From assembly GCF_004359215.1 (NCBI RefSeq), contig NC_090620.1:2259514-2323513 (forward strand): DNA of 64,000 nucleotides. Reading direction: 5' to 3'. The DNA comes from Bremia lactucae (Eukaryota > Oomycota > Peronosporomycetes > Peronosporales > Peronosporaceae). A model generated the notes under the pieces. That model did no database searches. It worked only from the letters and a program-made list of their open reading frames with translations, and was not told the DNA's origin. This document shows, one piece after another, positions 10,401 through 20,246 of the stretch (positions are counted from its first letter, which is position 1; the number at the start of each line of letters is the position of its first letter). The translations under genes and the position numbers were made by a program.

Positions 10401-11828
10401 GACCCTTCCGTGATCGATTGGACCGACTTGAAAGTGTGTTCTGCGTGCTTTGAGTATTGTGCACCAATTGTTGGAAAGCTCACGGACGTTAATATGCTAC
10501 ATCGACGGCAATTTATGATTCGTTGCCAGTACTGCAATGTCCATATTCACCCAGAGTGTTGCATCTCCGACATTGGGTCGTCTGCGATGATATTTAAAAG
10601 TAATTGGATTTGCGAGCGGTGTACGCAAACGGATGGGAATGAAGTACCAAGCTGTCTTGTATGTGCAAAAGCGACCGAATACTTGATGCCATGTATTGAT
10701 CCGCTTGTCGTTGAAAGTCAATCGAATGGTAAAACACTTTTTGGCTCAAGCGCGACGTCAGATGCACGTCAGTACCCTGGTTTGCAAGCACATCAAAAGT
10801 TGCTGCGACAAGAGTTAAAAGAGAGTGTTTCAGGTAGCAAAAAATCTGTTTTACAGCCCCGAAAGCAGGACCGCAATGGAGTAGGGTCATCTGCTGTCTT
10901 AAATCGATGGATACACGTTTATTGCTGCAAATGGCAAAAAGTTAAAACGGTCAAGAGACATCATATGCTCTGCGCATTCGTTCCAGCAATAAAGTCGAAT
11001 AGTATGGCTTCCCGATGTGAATTGTGCGACACGAAAGGAGGGCTGCTTGCGAATTGTGCGCACTGTTCGCGTCGATTCCATCCAATTTGCGCCGCCTTGA
11101 AAAAACTATATTTTGCTCGCTCGAATCGCACTGAATGGAGATTTTATTGTGAGGCGCACACTCCGTCGGACGCAGCCTTTGATGTCAGCCGCCAATCTTG
11201 GATCACAAAAGAGATTTTAGGCCAACTACAAGATTTGCGGCGCTCGCTTGAGCGTGGACGAATGTTGCTGGAAATGGCGCGACAAAGAGATAGACAACAT
11301 AAACGCTTGCTACACATGTGTAAGCTGCCGCTTATGGAGGCAACCATTAATGTGGTTTTAAAAAAGCGGCCAAGTCCGCAAATGAAAGAAATTTACAATG
11401 ACTTTACAGGAGAAAATCTGACTGACGTGCCGCATCGGGCAAAATCGGCCCCACCAGCCCAGAAATCACGAAGCCGTGTCCGAAACAAGTCGCGTGCTGC
11501 AGCTCGAAGCCGCAATACAAAGTACTTGGGCTCACAAGCACTTTCAACTCCTGAACGAAATCGAAAGCGCCAACGATCGCGAACTGATTCGGATGGATCA
11601 AGCTGTGGGGAGCATGATACACCCAATACACGACGACATTCTCGACGAAAGTCTTTACGCTTTAGTCGAGTAGTCTCGGAAAATGAAGACGAGTGGAGTG
11701 AGGACGAGCAAGCTGAAGACTGTGAAATGATATTTGCAAATCTCGCAGTACCCAAAGATCTTGATGGGTTTGAATTTGTTGTTGCAAAGCAATACCCAGA
11801 GTTAGTGGTACGTGATAGTAGTCAATGA
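7479..11828 (+). CDS. Multi-PHD chromatin reader with three PHD-knuckle-PHD modules
   Basis: Predicted nuclear histone-reading protein of 1,449 residues with no introns. Module 1 (about 8-175) is a PHD finger starting CCICMNLDDEQG, then an extended PHD with CAVCPIAGGAL and the C-terminal HCKTH ligands. Two short C-x2-C...H...C motifs follow near 215 and 307. Module 2 (about 699-910) starts CVVCFDGQSPETNPIIFCD and continues into FCQLCPLSDGAFK and FHPLCG. This is the arrangement of BRPF, JADE and AF10 proteins. Module 3 (about 987-1227) starts CSACFEYCAPIV, includes CLVCAKATEYL and ends with RRFHPICAALKK and a final Cys-x2-His. The tail is basic and serine-rich, then acidic near 1390. I see no bromodomain, PWWP or SET domain. 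The start at 7479 (GCCATGA) is preferred over 7251 because the extra 76 residues are of low coding quality. The specific histone mark and complex are unknown. Confidence 0.9.
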   Translation: MTSAILSGPCCICMNLDDEQGTFLVQCIRCSNCVHVKCYGVSIEGGDATSWLCQACEYATSAPSPRPTPQCAVCPIAGGALRLTDQRDVWCHLLCINWIPELYHSLSGAMDEAVQISLLDKSRSTLRCLICGLRGGCIQCVSGRCAKAFHVLCAFRAPSSLLFTGYNAQNQQVYHCKTHLSDVVSTKYELVDNSWRAVPEVQQYVEEHPPTLESKCRFCSNKVTLPNKEGHETQCLLGWKARSDAFKRKQELYRLGARPVEISYSLVNKSPAKKRSNKVRSSSIPRARKNNGDVHGIFKRQKAPMRPCRDCGEQVKETLMMGHLRNSCSKQRHHQKHKISPRNGLHENEEAADLTDVLFASWPGQSSGAPMDSTHFWKVVDRHFYSSSVLEKKRMRQLSKSLCGIKLEDLAKVIRRRPSQASDIHCRDTMRLERSTENPIQTLALKKCAHKCDFLMRASHCRCLSDSFAQPMIEIRHFSESSLSLPLEPTSVPDGVQAMVHVQFQNGEKTTLHCTYTMLVSRDPAMHQHAVENGTFGTSFQHDAVSTLAGFDMQIMKVPLEADTKLLISLDSCIEIPLDYTLETLCQAPGPVDDELLTDEMTPAINLLMDHLTNTTEHNRYRIRTLYKKVLRDEGRNRIFQLSAQITDMYYREFALWKRLCSSLVVGYRLIAEDPQALERDEQEELTEDEDNAVDDGTCVVCFDGQSPETNPIIFCDRCELAVHQRCYGMAKVPSSEFICDRCRATKEGLDPARDVFCQLCPLSDGAFKRTLDGKWVHVVCALWCPKVWIGNLFELSDISLVGSLTEARFFNPVEEIEGRVAQALGGQHVASKHDEIRVIELGSLCVHCRVACGRTIQCCYPGCSTSFHPLCGWYDGLPMTISLRDERYIYAGGGAGLQFQLFCSGHLPPEFSVAEQLAQRRRRARFRIDSYFVIWNKDNYTSAVKNKSRSEESAYLSGSIVQAVLSAETKSFADPSVIDWTDLKVCSACFEYCAPIVGKLTDVNMLHRRQFMIRCQYCNVHIHPECCISDIGSSAMIFKSNWICERCTQTDGNEVPSCLVCAKATEYLMPCIDPLVVESQSNGKTLFGSSATSDARQYPGLQAHQKLLRQELKESVSGSKKSVLQPRKQDRNGVGSSAVLNRWIHVYCCKWQKVKTVKRHHMLCAFVPAIKSNSMASRCELCDTKGGLLANCAHCSRRFHPICAALKKLYFARSNRTEWRFYCEAHTPSDAAFDVSRQSWITKEILGQLQDLRRSLERGRMLLEMARQRDRQHKRLLHMCKLPLMEATINVVLKKRPSPQMKEIYNDFTGENLTDVPHRAKSAPPAQKSRSRVRNKSRAAARSRNTKYLGSQALSTPERNRKRQRSRTDSDGSSCGEHDTPNTRRHSRRKSLRFSRVVSENEDEWSEDEQAEDCEMIFANLAVPKDLDGFEFVVAKQYPELVVRDSSQ

Positions 11829-12956
11829 ATTTGAAAGACAAACCTTACGGTTATTTCTATTCGATGTTGATGACAGGAATAGTCGACTGAAATTTATTAT
11901 GATAAAAACGTTGTGACCAAAATGACCACAATAATTTGTGGGTTACATTACGAATCTTTATTATCTTGCGTGTTGTCGTGATGAGAGATATCTTAAACCA
12001 GGCTCGAACGATATGAGCGACATAAAGGTAACCAAAATATTTGGAGATGAACTTAGATAAGCGTAGGTACTTGCTGCGGTGCGACCAATTGCGAAGCTAG
12101 CAACGGGTTCGTGGGTTTAGCAGAGAGGGTATATATAGCTGCAACGAGTGGCATTGGCCGTTCAAGTGAAGTTTCAGTCTATAAGGAAAGATTTGAGCGT
12201 GATAGACAGCTTGTGCGGTACCTTTGTAATAGATCGCACCGATGAGAATGCCTTGTAAATTAGAAAAAATCTCGTAATAAGGTGTAAAGTGCGGCAAGCC
12301 GTATACGAAAATAAAGTTGATGATGCGGAAGATTACATTGTCCAGGCGACAAACTCTGAGGAAACAACCCTAAAATATGGAATTTTACATAACAGTTCCA
12401 ATATTAACATACACGGCAATATTGTGGCGCAAAGCGACTGATCTGTTTATGAGTCGATTTAAGTCTTTAAATCAACCGGCACCTTTTCCTTCACTGTTTT
12501 CAGTGGAGGTTAGCTAGTACTAAAAAAATGCCCACTCTGCTTCGCCAATACCGCTGGAACATAAACAACTTTCGAGATATTTTCTGTACGCGCTTATTGC
12601 TGACGGGATTCGTTAACTTTACGAGCGAAGCGTAAAAGTCATGATAGTATGCTTCGAAAAGATGACAGATATTTAAAAGTCATATTTAGTGCTGTGGCAC
12701 CCCGTCACAGAAAGTGCCTAGACACGAAATTGTTGATTTGATAAATGACCAATTAATAGTACATTCCAGAGAGCGTTATCTAATTGTCATCGCTTCGGAA
12801 TCAGATTTACGTTATTTAGTCGTTTCCTATTTGTGCAAGTGGCACAACACATAGTCTCACTGTCTGCGGCTATCACCCGGATGCCGCTCGTTAGGTGAGC
12901 GAGCTTTCTTAATTTATAATCTATCCTGCAGAGAAATCGGCACTTGTCATTGCTCT
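11829..12956. other. Intergenic region between the PHD and lipase genes
   Basis: About 1.1 kb without an open frame I would support and without recognisable transposon sequence. Two short, weak minus-strand frames near 12,100-12,300 lack coding character. The right end should hold the promoter of the lipase gene. Confidence 0.6.
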
Positions 12957-15830
12957 ATGGATCCATCACGACCGGTGGCAAACGTCTCTCGACCACCACG
13001 TCCATCTTCACTCCCTGAGCCAAACTTATCGACATTTGTTTCGCCACGAAGAAAAGCACAACTTTTCGACGCAACTGCAAAAAAAGTGAAGCAACACATT
13101 CGTACAAGCAAAGTGAAGAAACAAACGTTAATGTCGCCTCGTCGCAAGCTTAAGGCCTTTCGTTTGACGCAGCAGGTGCTGTGGCGTCGACGATACTTTG
13201 AAGGTATTTTAGGCTGGGAGGCAGCACTTCGTGTCGTGTTCGTGAGCTTTCCAAATTTAGCGCTACTGCGGGTCGAAAGCTCACGCCCCGTCGTTTCGTT
13301 TTTCTTCGTTTATGTAATGCTGCAAGCATTGGCGATTCTTTGGGGATTTTTATTCAATGTTGGAGCTGTACTGGGTGAAAATATGAGCACGATCATTACA
13401 ATGCCCTTTACGCAAGCCATCTGTGTGCTCATTGTGTACGTGTCGGTGATGAGCATTGTGCTGTCTTTTGGACGCGCCACGTGGATCTTAACGTGGCAGT
13501 CGCTGCAGAATTTTCCACTCATTCGTCGTATCATTGCTTGCGAGTGTAGCCCTCAAGCAGTCATCATTACAGTCGCTATACCCATGCTGGTTATCCTTCC
13601 TAGCCTCATAGTAGTACCTTCACACTGCAGTAGTCCAATGCTTCACGAATCGTCGACGTTGGTGCAAGTCATGTGCGAAGACTCGTATTTAAAATTATTG
13701 ACGGATAAACACCCGGTCTTCCAGCGCGCTTTGCGTATATCAACTGCGATTGCCATGTGTCAATTTATTCAGCTTTGCTTGGAAATACTGCCGCGATGGC
13801 GCTCGGCTCTTGCGGGACTTGGTACAATTAAGACTTTTTTTCTCGGAGGATGGTTAGTAGCAATGAATTGTTTGGGTGGACTATGGATGATTGAATGGAG
13901 TGCAAGACACTTTAATTTAAAAGTTACACTGTTAAGCGACCTAACAAATTATCAGTGGGAAATCTTTGGCATGGCTTTGCTCGTAGGATGGATTGCCTGG
14001 TTCCTCGCAATAACATGCTTCACGTTTCACAACGTGACCGAGTGCGATTCCAATCGAAAAGCTCTGGTTGGTTTTTTTGAGCGCCTCAAATTTACTTTTG
14101 CTGTCGGTCAAGGCATTGTCTTTTGTCGAGCGTGCTTGCATCCGCACATGGGTTTTGTTCACGCACAGCTAGAGCTCACAATCATCAATTTGCTATTGCC
14201 GTCAATATACGTCGTATCGCTAATTTGTCTCCGAATGGTTAGCTTGCTAAGCGTGCGCTCGGTTATTATCAATGCACCTTTTGCAATTCTTATCTCGGGC
14301 ACGGTTGTTGCCGGCTCGAAGATGACAGAAAAGCCTCACGTCTTTGTCGTCGTCACTGCATTCTTTTTTGACCTCTTCTTACGCTCAGAAGCTGCTTCTT
14401 CGTTGAGCGAGATGGGTCAATCCCTTCAGCAAATGCTGCAAGAGACGTCGTCCGACAAGAAACAACCACTTTTCGGTCATCGCACAGCCACGAAATTCGT
14501 GTATCTAGCACTAGCTATCCTGATGCTATTTGTAGGTGCTATCTCTGGATTTAGTGTGCTTTCTGCGCTACAGAAGAGTGCAAAGTGGTTTCCTGACGCC
14601 ACTTCGGTAGAATATGTAAACAACTCAATTCAAATTCATCATACGGGGGTCGTGAAGCTGCATCTTGGGCTTGCAAATGACAATTCACCCGCAATTACGG
14701 TTGATGATCCGCTCTACGCAAGCTGTTCGAATAGCTGGAACGGTCTGAATCTCATTGATTTGGCTTTCTTTGCCGAGGCTGCTTACTTTAATCCGCTGTC
14801 AAATGACACCGCCAAGTTCATTTCGACTATTTTTCATGATGAATTGGGAGAAGTGCAAATTTTCCTGCCTGCGCTAAATACAAAGACGGGGTCAAAGCTC
14901 GACTTTTTCGAGGCATACATCCCAAAGTTAAATACAAGTGTCATTTCCGTGCGAGGCACTGATATCTGGAGATTCACAGACTTTGTGGAAGATGTAAAGA
15001 TGTTTATTGAGCCCGTGGTATTTTCAATTCTGTCGTCCATTTTTCCGACTATTCGTATATGGCCAGATGTTACCTTTTCAACTTTAATTGAGTTGTATAG
15101 TGAAATGATTGGGCTTTTTGGCTTGCAACACGAATTTTGGTATTATCACGAGCTATTGGACTACGTTACTTCTCGAACGAATCGTAAAGTGGTGCTCACG
15201 GGTCACTCAATGGGTGGTGGTATCGCGCGTCTAGTCGGATCTATTGTTGGAGCGACGTCAGTCACGTTTTCTCCGCCCGGTTTCGTGCAAAGTTACAGCA
15301 AATTAGTTCACCATATTGGAGGAAAGTCGATGAAAGTTGATCGTGCAAGCCTTCACCACCGGAATTTTGCAGTCGTGCCCGAGTATGATCCAGTGACTAT
15401 GATTGACGCCCAAGCTGGAATGACACAAAAAATTTCGTGTGATACTCCCCATCTTTCGATGCAACTCTCTTGCCATATGCTCGAAGGCACGATCTGCAAT
15501 TTAATTGAGCACTGTGGATCTGCGAGGCATCGTATTTCTTCCTGTCTTTTTGAGCACAATCTTGCTGGAGCCACGGAAGATATTCTTGTGGGGGCACTTG
15601 CAACCATTACAAAACCTGCAATCTACGTCTTGCTCGCTGTGACGGTATCGATCGTACTCTCTATACTACTCCGTCGCCGTCGTCGCAAGGTGCGATCACC
15701 TTTGACGTCTCCTTTACACTGTAGCAGCAAGAAGTGGGGTCTTTCCGATTTTTACTTCCACAGCTTACGAGGGGGAGACATGCATCGACCTCATCCTTCA
15801 CGTCATGTCCGACGGAACTCCATCACATAG
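12957..15830 (+). CDS. Multi-pass membrane protein with a class 3 lipase domain
   Basis: Predicted membrane-anchored serine hydrolase of 957 residues, single exon. After a basic, proline-rich N-terminus (about 1-75), several hydrophobic segments (among them about 110-140, 150-170, 195-220, 300-360, 410-470 and 515-540) suggest at least eight membrane spans. A soluble region of about 570-870 carries the lipase fold, with nucleophile elbow GHSMGGG (Ser751) and an earlier conserved SVRGTD. EYDPVTMID supplies a likely Asp, and the following region has candidate His residues. A further membrane span (about 885-905) is followed by a run of arginines and a short cytosolic tail. The membrane-then-lipase order resembles diacylglycerol lipases, but the overall sequence is not clearly of that family. 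The substrate is unknown. The gene is intact, with a start in good context just downstream of an AT-rich leader. Confidence 0.88.
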   Translation: MDPSRPVANVSRPPRPSSLPEPNLSTFVSPRRKAQLFDATAKKVKQHIRTSKVKKQTLMSPRRKLKAFRLTQQVLWRRRYFEGILGWEAALRVVFVSFPNLALLRVESSRPVVSFFFVYVMLQALAILWGFLFNVGAVLGENMSTIITMPFTQAICVLIVYVSVMSIVLSFGRATWILTWQSLQNFPLIRRIIACECSPQAVIITVAIPMLVILPSLIVVPSHCSSPMLHESSTLVQVMCEDSYLKLLTDKHPVFQRALRISTAIAMCQFIQLCLEILPRWRSALAGLGTIKTFFLGGWLVAMNCLGGLWMIEWSARHFNLKVTLLSDLTNYQWEIFGMALLVGWIAWFLAITCFTFHNVTECDSNRKALVGFFERLKFTFAVGQGIVFCRACLHPHMGFVHAQLELTIINLLLPSIYVVSLICLRMVSLLSVRSVIINAPFAILISGTVVAGSKMTEKPHVFVVVTAFFFDLFLRSEAASSLSEMGQSLQQMLQETSSDKKQPLFGHRTATKFVYLALAILMLFVGAISGFSVLSALQKSAKWFPDATSVEYVNNSIQIHHTGVVKLHLGLANDNSPAITVDDPLYASCSNSWNGLNLIDLAFFAEAAYFNPLSNDTAKFISTIFHDELGEVQIFLPALNTKTGSKLDFFEAYIPKLNTSVISVRGTDIWRFTDFVEDVKMFIEPVVFSILSSIFPTIRIWPDVTFSTLIELYSEMIGLFGLQHEFWYYHELLDYVTSRTNRKVVLTGHSMGGGIARLVGSIVGATSVTFSPPGFVQSYSKLVHHIGGKSMKVDRASLHHRNFAVVPEYDPVTMIDAQAGMTQKISCDTPHLSMQLSCHMLEGTICNLIEHCGSARHRISSCLFEHNLAGATEDILVGALATITKPAIYVLLAVTVSIVLSILLRRRRRKVRSPLTSPLHCSSKKWGLSDFYFHSLRGGDMHRPHPSRHVRRNSIT

Positions 15831-17247
15831 TTTAACGAGAGATGGTTTACTTTTACATAGTCAATACGACAAATTTCGAAGTGTGCTCATGCCGTTCAAT
15901 TGTCTTCAATATGTCGTCAGTGCTTTTTATTTATTTTTTATAATTTATCATCAAGTCTTCACGCTACAAACAAGAGATTAGAATTCTCATTTGATGATGT
16001 GAAGTTTTCCAACTCAGCGCGGATCGAATAAGCCGGGCTTTAGTAATTCTGTGGGTTTTGGCCAAAGAGAGTACTTGTCGCGGATTTAGAAGAGAAAACG
16101 CATCTTTGAGAGAAAGTAGAGAACATGGGCAATAAATAGCTCCTATGCTTGCTTCCTACAAGGACGGTCAAAATGAAGGTAACTATCGCAGAGCAAACAT
16201 GTTTTCCAGCAGCGCTAAAACATATTCGCTCTGCGATAGTTACCTTCATTTTAATTGGCTAAACGAAGCATTCATTACATCACAGAGCATGAATTATGAA
16301 AACGTTTAAGTTACAGCATCGCGCGCTGTGACGTAAACTTTGATGCGTAGAAAAAGGCCCATATCGGCAATAAATAATCTTTTAATGTATGGTGTTGACT
16401 GTAATGTTGCATTTTTTGCAATCTTTTTAAAATTTGGTGCCATTACTTCAGCGAAGAGAGCAAAGAAGATTTTGCATACGGAAGACTAGACATGCACCCT
16501 TGCATCAAATGCAAACGCTTGCTTAATTATCATGCTTACCTGATAAATAGCCCTTCTTCCCTACATTAGCTCCCATCGGCCAACGCCTGCATCGTCCGAT
16601 TTTCGAGCTGCAGCTTTTTCGTGGTATTTCTTCATATAGATTTAAAGCGAACTCCTATTGATACCTTCATTAAATACCACATCAAACTGTAGCGCTAATA
16701 TCCCATGGATAACCAATCACTTCCTACCACCTTAATAATACCCCACACTACCGAGTCGAAAACACGACCGGTGTCGTCGCCAAAATTTGTAGGACCTGAA
16801 GCATCTACGAATATGATATCAACATCCACAATATGGACTATAGACCAGCATCGAGCCTTTTAGTATGCTATGCTTCTTGTCGCAGTGCTGCTCCTGTGTC
16901 TTGATCAGCGCTTAAAATCTTTCGTACTTTTAAAACTACACTGGGACGCACGTAAGGCGTGAATCATAGCGTTCGAGCAACGAACATTAAAGCGCAGAGC
17001 GTCTACTCGATACGTGCGACTCCACCTTTTGCTGCCTTTGCTTAATAAGGCTAAACGATAGCGGCGTCTTTTTGAGCCAAAGCCACCTGTCGACTTATTG
17101 CGACATTTAAATTGACTCAATTGAAGAGACTCAAGAATGGTGGTTATATATTAAAATACCCGCGGGTTTGCAAAGCTCTGGCCCGAAGTCGGTTATTCAC
17201 CAAGTGACGTCACTTAAAATAGCAAGCAAATTTTTTTTGTCGCAGTC
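15831..17247. other. Intergenic region between lipase and Derlin genes, with one long hairpin
   Basis: About 1.4 kb with no supported gene. The only clear structure is the inverted repeat at 16,170-16,252, described separately. Short frames on either strand here lack coding character. The last 100 bases form the Derlin promoter region. Confidence 0.55.
16170..16252. repeat. Near-perfect inverted repeat (36 bp arms, 11 bp loop)
   Basis: The left arm at 16,170-16,205 and the right arm at 16,217-16,252 are reverse complements except for two mismatches; the arms begin 'aaaatgaaggtaactatcgc' on each side. If transcribed, this would fold into a long hairpin. It could be a tiny inverted-repeat transposon relic, an RNA-processing substrate, or a recent local inversion. 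No coding frame crosses it. Confidence 0.9.
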
Positions 17248-18284
17248 ATGGACGACCCACTGGAATGGTATTACGACATCCCCATTGTGTCGCGGCTGTA
17301 TCTCACTGGATCCTTTCTTACCACGACGGCCTGCGCGCTAGACCTTGTGTCACCATTTTCGCTTTATTTTAATTTTAATCTCATCTTCTTTAAAGGACAA
17401 GTACGTGCCTTTCAGCCATACTTGTATTCCAAGTCACTAAGTGGATGTATTCACTTCAGGTGTGGCGTCTGGTGACGAACTTTTTGTTCTTTGGGCTCTT
17501 TAGCCTCGATTTTCTATTCCATATGTACTTTGTGTACGTAACTACTGGGGCAATTGCCGTGATTAGTTGTATTGATAAGGGTTGTGAGTAGTGTTCGCTA
17601 CTGCAGACTGCTAGAGGAAGGATCGTTTCGAGGTCGGACAGCCGACTTTGTATATATGCTGCTGCTCGGCGCAATCTTTATGATCGTATGTTATTAAGGC
17701 GTAAAGGTAATAGCGCGATAATATTAACAATCTATGTTGTTTGCAGTTAGTGGCGCCATTTGTGAATATCCACTTTCTCGGGTCGTCTCTAACGTTCATG
17801 ATGGTGTATCTCTGGGGCCGACGGAACGAGCACGTACGAATGAGTTTCCTCGGCTTGTTTCCGTTCACAGCACCATACCTACCGTGGGTATTGTTCTTCT
17901 TTTCCATTCTGCTCGGGAATAGCGCAACGACGGATCTGATTGGCATCATTATTGGACATATCTATTACTTCTTTGAAGGTGCATTGTGATATTTAGTAGC
18001 TATCAGTTTTTTTGAGTAAAGGATGACCTCATGATGTCATCCCCAGACGTGTATCCAACAATCGCAAATATTCGAGGCTGGAAGTCCCAACGACCGCTTG
18101 CAACGCCTCGCATTCTGTAAGTCTTTTTGTGAATGACATGCGGAAGTCACTACCAGCAACTCATCGTTTGTTTTCTCTTAAAATCTTTGCTAGACGCTAC
18201 GTGCTTGATCCGCGCCCTGTCGCCGTTGATGGCGAGCAGTTTATGCATGATTTTGGTGGTGCGAATCATCCCCATGTCGAGTAA
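17248..18284 (+). CDS. DERL1: Derlin family protein (ER-associated degradation)
   Basis: Rhomboid-like pseudoprotease of the ER membrane that helps retrotranslocate misfolded proteins to the cytosol with p97. Six exons: 17,248-17,400, 17,460-17,533, 17,592-17,685, 17,747-17,978, 18,047-18,116 and 18,194-18,284, joined at GT-AG sites with introns of 58-77 bp. Together they give 237 residues, close to the usual length of about 250. Derlin hallmarks are seen in order: an N-terminal PxxSR-like start ([13 protein letters not shown]), the exon 2 run [31 protein letters not shown], a [10 protein letters not shown] segment equivalent to the family WR-rich motif, the [15 protein letters not shown] span, and HIYYFFEDVYP. 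The symbol names the family; assignment to one Derlin paralogue is not certain. It converges with a minus-strand gene ending at 18,533. Confidence 0.93.
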
Positions 18285-18532
18285 AAAGAAACTTCGATCA
18301 GGACAAACCAATGCAAGTTAGATATGAAGCTATTAATTGCATTATATACATTCCGACAAGAATCATATTCATTTGCATCAATACATTTGAGATTGAAAGG
18401 TGCTCTAAAATACGACTTTGATTGCTTCATTCGCAAGGCCAAGGAAATAGTACATTACAGCGGAACTGCACTTGCGAGGACATGGCTTTGAGATACTGCT
18501 CGACGCAGTTAGTTTCCAAAAACGAGCTTCTG

Positions 18533-19207
18533 TTACCACGCTTCGCCAACTGCCATCAATGGAATCCACGAATTTCTACCTTCAGGCACCTGCATCATTA
18601 AAAGCAACGAGTGCCTGTCATTATCCTCCAAATTATCCTCAAAAAAGTCTTCACGCGGAGTAGAGAGTGCGGGAGCGTTCGGCGACTTCTTTGGCGTTGT
18701 TGTGATTGGATCCGCGTTTGACAGCGTGTGATTATTACTGACCGCACGTTTAAGCAGTGTTGGCATTCCCATGACAAAGCGGGATGCAGTTTTCATGGCC
18801 GATGCCGCATGTCGAGGTGTAGTGAACTCATGCTCAGCATCATCGACGCTTATGTTGCTTCGTTGGGATAAAGGTTCGGGCGAACCCGTACTCGAGTCCG
18901 AGGCCATTGATCGCGAGTGGTTCTTGTCCAGAAAGCCAGTCCTGATGTGCATTATAGACGGGATGCTAAACGTCTTATTATGGTGTGGTAATGCCTTTGC
19001 CGTCTCCTTATCCCTCAGTGACTCAGCGCTGCCTGGCCTAGACAACGATGGCAAACTCATCGCGGCGCTCCCATTCGTCGCATAGTTGTTTTTCAACGCA
19101 CTCGAGACTGTAGCAAAGTTGCTTCGGATCATAGAAGCTGTTGATGCTGCAGCAGCGGAAGCCTCTGTGGCAGAGCGTGAAAATATGTGTTGCCTATCCT
19201 TAGCCAT
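18533..19207 (-). CDS. Small serine/alanine-rich protein of unknown function
   Basis: Single-exon ORF of 224 residues with no domain I recognise. It is low in complexity and rich in Ser, Ala and Thr, with a positively charged centre, and contains several SP/TP sites (for example TTPKKSPNAPALSTPRE) that could be proline-directed phosphorylation sites. The C-terminus SWIPLMAVGEAW is hydrophobic and ordered-looking. There is no signal peptide and no membrane span. It converges with the Derlin gene about 250 bases away. The length and uninterrupted frame favour a real, probably intrinsically disordered protein, but further exons cannot be excluded. Confidence 0.6.
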   Translation of the reverse strand: MAKDRQHIFSRSATEASAAAASTASMIRSNFATVSSALKNNYATNGSAAMSLPSLSRPGSAESLRDKETAKALPHHNKTFSIPSIMHIRTGFLDKNHSRSMASDSSTGSPEPLSQRSNISVDDAEHEFTTPRHAASAMKTASRFVMGMPTLLKRAVSNNHTLSNADPITTTPKKSPNAPALSTPREDFFEDNLEDNDRHSLLLMMQVPEGRNSWIPLMAVGEAW

Positions 19208-19321
19208 GGAATCTCGAAAGGTTCGATAGGAAAAATGGCAATATATTGGAGACTGATGGCATTGCGGAGTAGAATATATCCAGGGTTAGCGTCCACTGAT
19301 TGTCGGAGATGTTACTTCGCG

Positions 19322-19615
19322 TTAATGCTTCAATGCTCCTAGTCTTTGTACATGCCCTTCCTGCTCTTCTTCTTCAATTTTCCTGAGCTCTTTGCTCCAC
19401 ATTAAACGCGCTGTTGCCAAGCTATGAAATGGCCTTTTTTCAACGCTTGATGTAAAAACTTCTGGCGCTCCTTTTCGAAGCAGGGACGATATACCGTAAG
19501 AAGCACAATCCTATCTGCACAAGCAATGCCAAGAAGCCATCATACTTTTTGCCAGTGCTGGGCAGTTTACACTTTGAGGTATGCCGCTTACTAATCCAGG
19601 TGTTGATACTTCCAT
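19322..19615 (-). CDS. Possible 70-residue protein in two exons
   Basis: A minus-strand ATG at 19,615 starts MEVSTPGL (exon 19,592-19,615). A good donor, gtaagc, follows, and after about 81 bp an acceptor 'gatag' at 19,511 opens a frame to 19,322. The joined product contains DCASYGISSLLRKGAPEVF and a charged stretch with LMWSKELRKIEEEEQEG. The frame is short, but its composition is protein-like with a C-terminal helix. I do not recognise the family. An alternative acceptor five bases upstream gives a shorter, poorer peptide. It lies between the 224-residue unknown and the ALIX gene, all on the minus strand. Confidence 0.4.
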
Positions 19616-20246
19616 AGCAAGAGAGATGAGATAAGCACAGCTTGCCTTTAGGTGAAGACCATTCCTATAAAAATTGCAGCGAAGGGTTCTTCATGCTTTT
19701 TTGAATTAAAGCTGATTGTTAGAACCAATTGTATAACTTCAGTATACAATTCAAAAGCTTTGATGCGACATGTGATAAAGTTCAGCGAAGACCAACGTCC
19801 TGGCAATCGATACGTTTCAAAATTATAATTACCTAGAAGAGATATAATAAAGCAGTGACGTGACACTTCTGTTTATTGGTTCATATAAGCCATTATGTTT
19901 GTCGCTTGCTTGACGATGGCTTAATGTAGCGTCAGGCGCCAAACTAATCGATTCTATTAAGGTAGGTAATTATGTTCTTGGGCGAATCCTGCACTAGAAG
20001 CGTTAAATATCGCGCCCTTGAAGCGTTGCGTTACATGCGCGCACAACACGAAGGAAACAACCTTACTTCAAGATAGTAAAAAATTTCATGCTATTATCAA
20101 AGCGTTGCTTTTGATAATGATGCTTGCCTACTTAATTCTGTTTTCAGCGACATTCGCAATAATATGGCATGGAGTTTTATGATATTTAATAAAACTCTTC
20201 TTTAACCAATGCCAAATGAGACAAAAATCAAAATCATTTTTTTTAG
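19616..20246. other. Intergenic region between the small gene and ALIX
   Basis: About 630 bases with no supported gene. A 72-codon minus-strand frame at 19,648-19,866 has no protein-like features. The right end should contain the ALIX 3' untranslated region. Confidence 0.5.

Noticed and set aside
11393..11755. 120-codon minus-strand frame at the end of the PHD gene
   Set aside because: Shadow of the basic, serine-rich tail; composition explained by the plus strand.
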